Origin: Hysterium pulicare CBS 123377
Lineage: Eukaryota; Ascomycota; Dothideomycetes; Hysteriales; Hysteriaceae
DNA length: 64,000 bases
Direction: 5' to 3'
NCBI GenBank assembly: GCA_000467715.1
Contig: AJFK01000767.1
Span: forward strand, 1-64,000
Part shown: positions 54,314 to 64,000 of the stretch, piece after piece
Layout: each line of letters starts with the position of its first letter
Numbering within the stretch: position 1 is the first letter of the stretch
The notes under the pieces: model-generated
Told to the model about the DNA's origin: nothing
The model's database searches: none
What the model saw: only the letters and a program-made list of their open reading frames with translations
Made by a program: the position numbers and the translations under genes

Positions 54314-54966
54314 GTTTGGTGATGCCTGTGCTTCGTATCGTGAAGATGAGGGGAACGGCGAAGTGGTATAAGTCTTTCTGAAGAGGGATGATCCGAGTGT
54401 GGAATCTTTGTTTGCAGTTGTGATTGAAGCGACGTTGTCTTCTGGTACTGAGTCTCTGTTTTCAGAGTGCTGTGGCTGGGATGGCGTTTGAAGGACACCC
54501 TAATTGACGAGTTGCTTGTCTATTTGTGCGTGAACTTTTCTATTCATGCTGTAGCTGATGAGTACGCGTTTAGTGTTGTTAGTTCCGTGAAGTATTATAT
54601 GAAGTTGCAAATTGCAAGGGCGGAAATTCTCCCGCTCCCTTCGTTGTTAAGAGATTGCTCACTAGAGAGTCCGAGCTGTGCGATACTGCATAGTCAATAC
54701 CTAGGTATCGAATATAGAGAAATTGAAGATTTGTCAACCCATTGAAGATGTTTACAGCAAGAGAAACAGCCCCCAGTTGATGTTAGTTGACAGTTCCGGT
54801 CTAGCAACTGCATCCGAAGTCGTCTCGAAAAGGCAGTTGGATCCGGATAACGCCTTATCGAAGCCATCGGTACAGCAGGCGTCATTGGCGGGGTTCATAG
54901 TCAAACTACGACAGCAATTGGAAGTTCATAAGAAAAAAAATATATCTATGTCTGCGGGGAACCTTC
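54314..54966. promoter_or_regulatory. Divergent promoter region with an overlapping upstream ORF
   Basis: It separates the methyltransferase (minus) and the aldehyde dehydrogenase (plus). An A-rich tract (54933-54940) is followed by an ATG at 54948 whose frame ends at 55088. That frame overlaps the first ATG of the dehydrogenase (54967) in another frame and stops 13 nt before the second ATG (55102). Confidence 0.45.
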
Positions 54967-56820
54967 ATGCCAATCCTCTTTTCCCGGTTTTCACGAGTCT
55001 TAATTTCGTCCCTGGCCAGAGTTCACTGTTTGCAGCCTCGTTCATTCACACCTCTGGGAGACCCTTCGAAGTTTGTAAGACATTTTAGTGGGAGTGGAAA
55101 GATGTCTGACCTTTTTGTCGACCTGACGGCGCCGAATGGTGTCAAGTATAAGCAGCCATTAGGTTTGTTCATCAACAATGAATTCGTAAAGTCGAAAGCT
55201 GGGGAGAAGATCACGAGTATCAATCCTACGTGAGGAAGCTCCAATCCCAAAACAACCAGCCACGTCACTAACGAACAGGGTAGAGATGAGAAGGAAATTG
55301 CATCAGTATTTGCTGCCGGCCCAGAAGATGTTGACATCGCTGTCGCAGCGGCACGTAAAGCATTCAAAGATCCCTCATGGCGGGATATGTCTACCACAGC
55401 TCGGGGTGAATTGATGTACAAGTTTGCTGAATTAGTAGACCAACATAAAGAGACACTAGCAACTATTGAGACATGGGATAATGGTGAATAGGACCAATCC
55501 GCTTGATTTTCAAAGCAGCTTCTGAGCTAATACTTTTTAGGCAAACCGTACTCAGTAGCACTGAACGAGGACCTGGCAGAATTCGTTGGTACTATCAAGT
55601 ACTACGCTGGATATGCAGATAAGATCCATGGTCAGGTCATCGATACGTCTCCGGCGAAGCTCGCCTATACGATCCGAGAGCCACTTGGTGTTTGTGGACA
55701 AATCATTCCGTGAGTAATCAACTGCTACCTTTGCCATTCAAGCTCTGATGCAATGAAGGTGGAACTATCCTCTTCTCATGGCCGCATGGAAACTTGGCCC
55801 TGCTCTTTGCTGTGGTAATACTGTAGTCATGAAGCCAGCAGAGCAGACACCACTCTCCATCTTGTACCTCGGAAATCTGATCAAGGAAGCTGGCTTCCCA
55901 CCAGGTGTGATCAACATTCTCAACGGAGAAGGTCGTAAGGCTGGGGCAGCCATCGCTCAACATCTCGGCATTGATAAAATTGCCTTTACTGGCTCCACAT
56001 CCACCGGTCGCGAAATCATGAAGATGGCCGCTGTTAACCTAAAGAATATTACCTTGGAGACTGGTGGCAAGTCCCCCTTACTAGTTTTCGATGATGCCGA
56101 TCTGGACCAAGCAGTGAAATGGGCCCATATTGGCATTATGTACAACCAAGGACAAGTTTGCACCGCTACATCTCGTATCCTTGTCCAGGAAGGAGTCTAT
56201 GATAAGTTCATAGCGGCATTCAAAGACCATGTCGCCAAGACCAGCAAAGTTGGGGATCCTTTCAAAGACGAAACATTTCAAGGTCCTCAGGTGACAAAAG
56301 CACAATACGAGCGGGTTCTCTCATACATCGAGTCTGGGAAATCCGAAGGTGCCACTCTGGCAGCTGGAGGCGAGGCATATAAGGACGTCGGCGGGAAGGG
56401 CTTCTTCATCTCTCCAACCATATTCACCAACGTGAAGGACAATATGAAGATTTTCCGCGAGGAAGTCTTCGGACCCTTCGTGGTCATCAGCTCATTCAAG
56501 ACCGAAGAGGAGGCCATTGATCGTGCAAATGACACCACGTACGGCTTAGGAAGTGCCGTTTTTACGCAAGACATCACCAAAGCGCATCGCGTGGCCAGAT
56601 TGATAGAGGCTGGAATGGTCTGGATCAATTCGAGCAACGATTCCGACATGCATATTCCGTTTGGAGGGGTGAAGATGAGCGGCATTGGAAGAGAGTTGGG
56701 CGAAGCTGGCTTGGAGTCATATACCAATAAGAAGGTGCGACATCCCGGGGTTCCGATTGCTTCCGCTTGCTTACTGACTTCTCTCAGGCTGTTCACGTCA
56801 ACCTGGGTACGAAATTGTAA
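54967..56820 (+). CDS. NAD(P)-dependent aldehyde dehydrogenase (AldA/ALD type), five exons
   Basis: Exons 54967-55229, 55284-55483, 55541-55709, 55759-56734 and 56788-56820 give 546 aa from the first ATG, or 501 aa from the in-frame ATG at 55102 (MSDLFVDLTAPNG), the usual start of cytosolic fungal members. The extra 45 residues are Arg/Ser-rich (FSRFSRVLISSLARV) and could direct mitochondrial import. Catalytic residues, numbered from the first ATG, are Glu311 in LETGGKSP and Cys345 in NQGQVCTATSR; FTGSTSTGRE is the cofactor loop and PFGGVKMSGIGRELG the C-terminal signature. The final exon encodes only AVHVNLGTKL, as in the family. It oxidises acetaldehyde and related aldehydes to acids in ethanol and amine catabolism. 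Confidence 0.92.
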
Positions 56821-58483
56821 TTCTATAGGAGGAGATGTGAAATGGATTATCTGTATAGCTAGGATTGAACAGGGTCTAACAATTCAGAGCATTCCTCACC
56901 AATCAAGTATAGTGCCTAGAACGGCATTCTCGGACTGGGTGTGTTCACCAAGAAGTCATTGTCGGAATCATCACTTGGCGGTAAGCCTTAGTGTAGCTTG
57001 GCAATGGAGCATGGTTTTGGTTTCTGCGAGAGATATCTTGTCTCAATTCGGCTCCTGCTTTGTCTTTGACTGCTACTGATCAATTGTGCGTCTAGGTTGA
57101 TGAAAAGCAAACAAATGGCGCAGGCCAAAGAAAAAGAAAAGGACAGTTTCTGACGTTGGGCATCAGAACATATTCATTTGAGCCGCATGGTGGCACGTGG
57201 ACGGCAAAAGTTGCTTCGTCGAACCTGACATTTCCAAGGCTATGGGTATGCATTGCTCGTCGATCTCCGCGCGCAACGCGGAAGAAACAGTCGATAAGTA
57301 ACGGAGGAGCAGGCGGAATTGGTCGAAACAAAGGAAAACGTAGTGCTGCGTGGATGTTGTGAGACGTTGGGTGGATCGGCTGCTTGCATTTCGGGGTCAT
57401 CTAGGTCTGATGCACCAGCAGATGCACATCTAGATAGCTTTACTCTGCGCCCTTCAAAAGCTATTGTGACGCAGAACAGCACTGAAACTATGGCGACGTC
57501 TCGCAGACAGTGCTAGGAAGATGGGAGGTGAGACAGCGTGGGATGGAGGAGGAAAGCCATGTCGGTCTTTGTGGCCTTTTGTCTCCGCTGTCTCCGCCCG
57601 CCATCATCCCAAGAACACGGCGCCGTCCAAGATCTGCAGACGTGGGCAATTGGAAGCAAATGCACACCCAGCCAAGACAGTGACGCTCTAGAATTGTGAA
57701 CGACCTCCACCTCTATCTTGACCCTACTCTCGCTACTACTCTTCCCGCCCTCCTACCAACTCCTTCCCCTCATCTGCGCGGATTCGCCAGACAGTTTGTG
57801 CTTCATCACAAGTACGTTCACGTTTCCCCTCGTGACTCCCGCAGCGCCTTACACAGCCCGTCTCCTATCGTCAATCGACTATCCTTTTCCTTGACCGGTC
57901 CCAGCCTCTGCGTTTCTAGCCTTGCACCGCACCCATCGCCTAGAACTACCGCCGGTGTGCGATTACGAAAGCTTCTTGGGCTGACTTTGCACCTGCTGTA
58001 GCTTGCGCGCCGACTGATCCACCGTCCTGCCGCTGCCGTCATCAACTCTATCGGCCTCGCATTCATGAACGCCGCGCACGAAACCTAACCCAGATCAACA
58101 CCAGAAAATCATCGAATCTGGATCGAAAACAGTTTCCACCTCCTCCCTCGTTCGACTCCCCCCTCCTTCCTTGCCGTCTGGTCCGTGGTCTCTGTCCTAC
58201 GAAGGCTATCACAACAGCTTCCGTCGAAGCCCGTCTGTCCTTTCTTTCCAGGCTTTACAAGCCTCCATAACATAGTCTCGTCATCTCTACTATTACAATA
58301 CAACCTTGGATCTTGGCAGTTGGCTAAGAAGATTTGCGGGACTTCGTGGGAAGGAACATAGGGAAGCGTCACACTCGACCCTGCCCAGCCTACACCCTTC
58401 CTTCTTTGAGTGGCGTGTCTTGTTCAAACGGCCATACCTACCACTCCTAGAGTTCTTTTACTGCTGGACGCATATCCATCACC
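56821..58483. other. Intergenic with long CT-rich leader of the phosphatase gene
   Basis: After the dehydrogenase 3' flank, the segment from about 57690 to 58480 is CT-rich and looks like a long promoter and 5' leader of the PPZ gene. Open frames here are short and on both strands. No gene is supported. Confidence 0.5.
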
Positions 58484-60225
58484 ATGGGTAATCAGCCCTC
58501 CAGCACTAAGAAGGACAAAGGGGAGGGGAAGTCTGGCGACGGGCTCCCTCTGGAAAGAGAAGGCTATCGCTCATTCGACAGATCGGACACCAAGGAATCT
58601 ACGCGATCGATAAGGAATTCCATCAGATCAAAGATACCGGGTAGCGGCAAGAATGACAGCCCGAGAAACTCAACCTCTGCTCTCAATGCCGACTTGAACG
58701 CAATTGATAAGTCAGATGCTGCATCAACCAAATCAGCCTCGAGCTCCAAGCCTACAGGGCAGCGGGCGCGGAGAGGATCCGCTGCATCTGCGCAAACACC
58801 CACTATCGATACAAGCGCGGCGCGCACCGAAGCTTTATCTGAAAGTCCACAGCCCCCGCCATCTCCCGTTCATGGTTCAACGCTCGGTCGGGGACATGGT
58901 TCGATAGATCGGGCACAAAGAACTGGTGAGGTTGATCACGTATCAGACGCACCCCCGAGCGGAGTTCCCATGCCATCAACTACACAACAGCCTGGCGACT
59001 CTATTCTGCAAAAGAAGGATCAACCCATTCCACGAGTGCCTGATGCACCAACATCGAATGATGGATCTGGGTCGCCCATGGAAATAGGCGCCTTGAAAGC
59101 AATCGACCTCGATGATATGATTCAACGGCTACTGGATGCCGCGTACGCAGGAAAAGTCACAAAGACAGTATGTTTGAAAAATGCAGAGATCTTTGCGGTT
59201 TGCCAGGCTGCGAGAGAGGTTTTCCTCAGCCAGCCGGCACTTCTCGAGCTTGCACCTCCAGTCAAAATTGTTGGCGATGTCCATGGCCAATATACCGATC
59301 TTATTCGAATGTTCGAAATGTGTGGATTTCCGCCAAATTCCAACTATCTGTTTCTCGGGGATTACGTCGACCGAGGAAAGCAGAGTCTGGAGACCATTCT
59401 GCTTCTTCTGTGCTACAAGTTGAAATTCCCGGAAAACTTCTTTCTATTGCGAGGCAATCACGAGTGTGCGAATGTCACCCGTGTGTATGGGTTTTACGAC
59501 GAGTGCAAAAGAAGATGCAATGTAAAGGTATGGAAGGCTTTTGTCGACACGTTCAATACCCTTCCGATCGCATCTATCGTTGCCGGAAAGATTTTCTGTG
59601 TCCATGGCGGTCTTTCACCTAGTCTGTCGCATATGGACGACATCCGGCAGATAGCACGGCCAACAGATGTCCCGGACTACGGATTATTGAATGACCTGCT
59701 ATGGAGTGATCCAGCCGATATGGAGAATGACTGGGAGTCGAATGAAAGAGGCGTTAGTTATTGTTTTGGGAAGAAAGTTATCATGGAGTTCCTGCAGCGG
59801 CATGACTTTGATCTTGTATGCAGAGCGCACATGGTGGTGGAAGATGGATACGAGTTCTTCAATGATCGAATCTTGGTTACTGTGTTTTCGGCACCAAATG
59901 TAAGTTGCCCGGCATACAACGGACGGCGAATACTGACAAGAATTAGTATTGTGGCGAATTTGATAATTGGGGTGCTGTCATGTCTGTTTCCGCGGAGCTG
60001 CTTTGCTCCTTCGAGCTCTTGAAGCCTCTCGATTCAAGTGCACTGAAGAGTCATATCAAGAAGAGTCGCAACAAGCGACAGAGCATGCTCAATTCTCCAG
60101 TACGTCAATTTTTACCCCTACAATGGGAAAAGTCATCTTTTGTGCATTTATTACTATATATTCATTGAGTATTTGACTAATCATGACACAAACAGCCCGC
60201 AAACCAATATCCTCAGAGCTACTAA
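58484..60225 (+). CDS. PPZ-type serine/threonine protein phosphatase, three exons
   Basis: Exons 58484-59899, 59947-60099 and 60196-60225 give 532 aa. The N-terminal 200 residues are disordered, Ser-rich and basic, starting [10 protein letters not shown]: Gly2 with Ser6 is the N-myristoylation site typical of PPZ phosphatases. The catalytic PPP domain from about residue 210 has GDVHGQ, GDYVDRG, GNHE and the later HGG and SAPNY (split by an intron), giving all metal and phosphate ligands of the PP1-like fold. PPZ enzymes regulate cation (K+/Na+) homeostasis, cell wall integrity and salt tolerance at the membrane. The last exon codes only for [10 protein letters not shown] second good acceptor at 60243-60244 would give a longer C-terminus (see findings). 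Confidence 0.93.
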
Positions 60226-61501
60226 CACACCTGTTCCTTTCTAGGATCAGCAGTGTGATCACGGAATCCTTCGGAATGCTAGCAGTTATTCATTATATCG
60301 GAATCGATTAAAATATTTCAATTTGGGCGACCACCACCGACTGTTGGAGGGAGGACCCCGGCGAGATGCTCTAAGACGGAGAATGTTACTTCTTGATGGA
60401 CTACCAGGAAAGGAAGCGGAAGAACAACCCTCAGCTACTCCAAAGATCAAGGTGCACCGCGGCTTTCCTTTTCTGCGCTTGGAGACGAGCATTGGACGTG
60501 CAGAAGAATCACGTCAAGAAGCTTCAGGTCAAGATGACAGCGACGGCGACGAGGAAAGGCAGGCGAAACGGGCATTATGGGAATCGAGGTTACCTGCAAT
60601 GCCACCTTATCCGACTCCGAGAGAGACTACTGATTAGATTTTGGTATCGTTGAGTTTGGTTGTTCATGGGTCTCCTCGTGTTCGTCTACGACAATGGAAC
60701 CGATCGGGTTCTTTATTCCATGATGCCACTATTTGGTTCCCTTCGTACGGAACTGTTTTCCTTTTGAAGAATTATCATTATGGTCAAGTTTCATCCTTCG
60801 ATCAGGGGTTTTGGCGCTTCAGAAATGGGATCGGCTCACGCGTGACTGTCTCTTTCATATTCTTTTGGTAATAACTTAGCGGAGAGGCCTTTTGTACAAT
60901 ACTGTACGTGCAGAGAACGGAGTAAGAGTAGAGGTTTTTCGGGCGAGCAGGAGCTACGTAATACTAAGCACTGTTTGCCTCTTCACGGCCGATGAACTGA
61001 ATTCTAGACATTTTGGATAACTAAGAGACCTGTACCGCTGCATGTGCGCAGAAATCGTGAGAGTGCTAGTACGCAGCGATGGCAGATCATGGTGTTGAAT
61101 CTCACTCAAAGCCCATTCGCTCGCTTAAATCTCCAAATTCTTGGCAGCCCACCTCACACCCCGAAATTTGACTTCAAGCTCCCAAGAACGAAAGACGAAA
61201 CGACGACAATCGCCCAGTACCGCACGACAACCAAGTGAGTTCTAATCCTCCTCAGTATTCTTCTTAATGTTCTTCGATTGCTACATCTGTGGACTGGGCT
61301 CACAATCCTACTCACCTCCGGACTATCAACTAATCTTCCAGCGCATAATCGGCAATTCTCTACAATACAAATATTTGTAGCATTGCGCCGTTACTTCCAA
61401 CAAGCCCAGTTCATGCTTTGAAGTCATGAAAGATTTCGCTGACATTTCTTCAATTCAGCCTACCTGTCCAGTTCTTATAACCGAAGCGGTCGACATACAA
61501 T
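60226..61501. other. Intergenic, includes an in-frame open stretch after the phosphatase
   Basis: From 60245 to 60637 an open frame of 130 codons continues in the phase of PPZ exon 2 and follows a strong polypyrimidine-AG (TTCCTTTCTAG). The rest is the promoter region of the ribosomal protein gene and holds nothing recognisable. Confidence 0.45.
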
Positions 61502-62659
61502 ATGGCAGATTCAGGACGCGGAGGCGGAGGATTCGGTTCGCGTGGAGATAGAGGAGGTGATCGGGGTCGTGGAGGACGCGGCGGTCGTGGTCGAGGAGGC
61601 CGCCGTGGAGGTGGAAAGAGCGATGTTCGTGCCGACTGGACACAATTTCGCATCATTCAATGCTGACATTTGGTACAGGAGAAGGAATGGCAACCCGTCA
61701 CGAAGTTGGGCCGATTGGTGAAGGCTGGCAAGATTAAGAGCATGGAGGAGATGTACGTGCGACCAGAAATATGGGTTGGGTTTTGAGACTGACGGACCCC
61801 AGCTATCTCCACTCCCTGCCAATTAAGGAGTATCAGATCGTAGATTTCTTCCTGCCGAAGCTGAAGGATGAGGTCATGAAGGTACAAACACCCCCCATCG
61901 GATTAAATGGACTCTTCCAGGCTCGCTTTATCTGCGCTCCACAAATGGGAATCTGCTGGAGCTTCAATCAAGCGAGAATTTCTTGGCCCTGCAAGGCTAT
62001 TGTGTACGAACATGGCTAACACGGAGTCCGAAAACAGATCAAGCCTGTGCAGAAGCAGACCCGTGCTGGTCAGCGTACTCGTTTTAAAGCCATTGTCGTT
62101 ATTGGAGACTCCGAGGGACACATTGGCTTGGGTATCAAGACCTCAAAGGAAGTCGCAACGGCTATCCGTGCTGCCATCATCATTGCCAAGGTATGCTTTT
62201 CAGCGAGATGTTTGAATATTTGCAGCATACTAAAAGTCTCTCAGCTTAGCGTCGTTCCCATCCGACGAGGCTACTGGGGTACCAACCTTGGTGAGCCTCA
62301 CTCGCTGCCTACCAAGGAGAGCGGAAAGTGCGGTTCCGTTACCGTGAGAGTATGTTATTCTACCCTTATCATAGCGTACCTAGTCTAATATCCTCATCCA
62401 GCTTATCCCTGCTCCCCGCGGTACCGGCTTGGTCGCCTCCCCTGCTGTCAAGCGTCTTCTCCAGCTTGCCGGTGTGTCAGATGTCTACACTGCCTCAGCA
62501 GGCTCAACCAAGACTCTCGAAAATACTCTCAAGGCTACCTTCGTCGCAGTCACCAACACATACGGATTCCTCACGCCTAATCTTTGGAAGGAGACCAAGC
62601 TCAACAGGAGTCCGTTGGAGGAGTTCAGCGATGTTCTGCGCGAGGGAAAGCGGTACTAG
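61502..62659 (+). CDS. RPS2: 40S ribosomal protein uS5 (RPS2), six exons
   Basis: Exons 61502-61624, 61679-61752, 61803-61881, 62038-62190, 62245-62349 and 62402-62659 give 263 aa, as expected for fungal RPS2. Residues 4-39 are an RGG-type repeat ([14 protein letters not shown]), the known site of arginine methylation in this protein. The S5 N-terminal double-stranded RNA-binding domain covers [18 protein letters not shown] and [20 protein letters not shown]; the C-terminal domain includes [19 protein letters not shown]. It is part of the small-subunit mRNA entry site and decoding fidelity centre. Six exons in under 1.2 kb is the densest splicing in the window after the rhodopsin gene, and intron-rich ribosomal protein genes are common in fungi. 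Exon 1 end is the least certain junction (GAT|GTTCGT). Confidence 0.95.
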
Positions 62660-63501
62660 GCCGGTTCTTGAGTTGATGATATGACTTCTGTTTTGCAGGC
62701 ATTTCCGGGTTCAGGTGTAGTGCATCGGTAGGCCCTGCTTTCTCCGTCTCTATGTATCTGATGATAAGAGCTGGGTAAGCAAATGAAAATTACTTTCCAA
62801 ATGTTGAAAACCTCACGAGCGCTTGTTGTGAGGCTTGATGTGATGAATTTTCCGTAAAATAGCGTGCCACATTTGCTTTTGAGGTCTGTCGCATTTTACA
62901 TCTCCTTGGTAACTCTTGATTTGGGTGAACTTTACTTTCCCGCCATGCAATCAACACCATCCACACCAGTCGCGTGAAACTTAGTATTGCTAGGTCGATA
63001 GGGTGTAAAGTCAGGCGAAAGCCGTTTCCAAAATACATAAAAGCATAAAATACTCTTTCGTTTCGTCCTCTTCCGCACCTCCAACATTTTCCTTGACTTA
63101 CGACAACCTTCTAGCTTACACCGAGCTTTGACACTTACGAGCCTCTTTCGCTATCACAAGTATCCTACCAGAACTTACAAAGGCCTTACATCGCGATCGA
63201 CTTCGATACTTATCTGATTTGACCCCTCCTGCAACCAGTGAGTCCACCATCTACGAACGTCAGAATCCCTCTTCCTCCTTCTACATCACTTCCATTGAGC
63301 GCCGCCATCAGCTTCGCAAACCTCTTTTCCGCAAAGATCAATCTCTTTATAGTCTACATCTTCTCACCCAGACCGCTCCACTTCACTTCACTTCACCTCA
63401 CCTTCCTCTCACCCCTCTTTCAATCTCGACGATCTTCGTATCCTAATATCACGAAACTTCCTTCCCCTCCTATACTAACCCAAACCCCAGCGCAGACCAA
63501 A
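62660..63501. other. Intergenic, leader of the last gene
   Basis: 3' flank of RPS2, then CT-rich leader with a CTTCA tandem run near 63380-63402. No gene is supported. Confidence 0.5.
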
Positions 63502-64000
63502 ATGCCACGAAAAGCAAAAGCCAAAATCTTCCCCGCCGGCTCCAGCGCCACGACGACGCAAGGTCTCCGCCGCTCAGTCCGAATCTCACAAAGCAATCCA
63601 AGGCGCTCAGCGCGCGTCGCAGTGCACCGGAAGCAGGAAGAGCCGAAGAAGCCAGCTGTCGATCGCTCGAGAGCGGCTCGAGCTTCGAAACGCGCGAAGT
63701 TGAACGTGGGCGGTGCTTCTCGTCGGAGGAAGAGGAAGAGGAGTGTACGCGCTGCGAAAGGTGATGCTGGGGATGGGGGTACGGTGCGGGATGGTAAGGT
63801 GAATGGGGGGAAGAGAGGGAGGAAGAGGAAGAGGGGGGAAGTGGAGGATGATGGAGAGAAGGAGGTCAAGAAGAGCTTGGAGAAGGGCTTGAAGAAGAAG
63901 AGGGATCAAGTGGATGATCGTAAGGAGAAGAAAGTCAAGAACGTCTCGAAGGAGGACTCCAAAAGGCCTAGCCTTGGTGGGACGAAGCGTGTATCTAGAC
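63502..64000 (+). CDS. N-terminal part of a highly basic nuclear-type protein, cut by the window edge
   Basis: From the ATG at 63502 the frame is open to the window end (166 codons) with no stop. The product is extremely basic: MPRKAKAKIFPAG, GLRRSVRISQSN, RRSARVAVHRK, then long Lys/Arg runs (RRRKRKRSVRAAK, GGKRGRKRKRGE). It contains a GRKRKR AT-hook or nuclear-signal-like motif. It is low-complexity throughout, so the family cannot be named. The start resembles that of the disordered protein at 43840 (M-A/P-R-K-A, then RS-x-R-I/RSAR). Nuclear location is inferred from composition. Confidence 0.65.
   Translation, partial: MPRKAKAKIFPAGSSATTTQGLRRSVRISQSNPRRSARVAVHRKQEEPKKPAVDRSRAARASKRAKLNVGGASRRRKRKRSVRAAKGDAGDGGTVRDGKVNGGKRGRKRKRGEVEDDGEKEVKKSLEKGLKKKRDQVDDRKEKKVKNVSKEDSKRPSLGGTKRVSR

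Noticed and set aside
61882-62037. Possible snoRNA in the longest RPS2 intron
   Set aside because: I see no paired C (RTGATGA) and D (CTGA) boxes or H/ACA layout; length alone is not evidence.
1-64000. CRISPR arrays, bacterial operons and ribosome binding sites
   Set aside because: There are no regularly spaced repeat-spacer units, and the genes have spliceosomal introns and fungal families, so bacterial-type features do not apply.
1-64000. LTR, viral or DNA-transposon copies
   Set aside because: I found no paired terminal repeats, integrase, reverse transcriptase, capsid or transposase motifs in any frame.

Overview
The window looks like nuclear DNA of a filamentous ascomycete (Pezizomycotina). 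Leotiomycetes is my best guess from the gene mix, but the sequence shown does not prove it. The reasons are short spliceosomal introns (mostly 45-75 nt, GT...AG), two fungal rhodopsin-domain membrane proteins, a secreted fungal tyrosinase, a small cysteine-rich secreted protein, and clearly fungal forms of Med8, Rrn9, PIG-S and PPZ phosphatase. I model about 24 genes in 64 kb, most with exon-intron structure resolved to the base. I see no rRNA, tRNA, CRISPR array or intact mobile element.

Layout, left to right: C-terminal end of a coiled-coil protein (2-346, +); a gene-poor stretch with a 17-bp minisatellite and a probable gene relic (about 0.9-2.7 kb); secreted tyrosinase (3.4-4.8, -); rhodopsin-domain protein 1 with nine exons (7.5-9.2, +); GFA/CENP-V family protein (10.9-11.4, -) divergent from a 93-aa unknown (11.9-12.2, +); succinate-semialdehyde dehydrogenase (12.9-14.7, +); unknown 496-aa protein (15.4-16.9, +) convergent with RRN9 (17.2-19.3, -); rhodopsin-domain protein 2 (19.8-21.4, -); a 2.8-kb gap; kelch/BTB protein (24.2-27.6, -); 1-Cys peroxiredoxin (28.8-29.6, -) divergent from an MFS transporter (30.9-32.6, +); RBR ubiquitin ligase (33.5-34.8, +); secreted Cys-rich protein (35.4-35.8, -) divergent from an F-box/LRR protein (36.7-39.2, +); an unusual HExxH protein with duplicated zinc-knuckle-like modules (40.1-41.8, +); MPDU1-like PQ-loop protein (42.0-43.0, +); disordered AT-hook-like protein (43.8-46.3, +); Med8 (47.4-48.6, -); serine beta-lactamase-like hydrolase (49.3-50.7, -); PIG-S (51.3-53.1, -) with a short ORF just upstream; N-terminal protein methyltransferase (53.5-54.3, -) divergent from an aldehyde dehydrogenase (55.0-56.8, +); PPZ-type phosphatase (58.5-60.2, +); ribosomal protein uS5/RPS2 (61.5-62.7, +); and the start of a basic nuclear-type protein (63.5 to window end, +).

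There is no single operon-like system or obvious biosynthetic cluster. Housekeeping genes (RPS2, PPZ, PIG-S, Med8, RRN9, NTMT1, peroxiredoxin) alternate with accessory, environment-facing genes (tyrosinase, rhodopsin-domain proteins, MFS pump, secreted protein, hydrolase). Two genes touch dolichol/GPI glycosylation (MPDU1-like and PIG-S), and two are aldehyde dehydrogenases that share an intron position. The least explained gene is the HExxH/zinc-module protein at 40.1-41.8 kb. Other points worth a second look are a possible alternative last exon of the PPZ gene, a short ORF 47 nt upstream of PIG-S, and an overlapping upstream ORF at the second aldehyde dehydrogenase.
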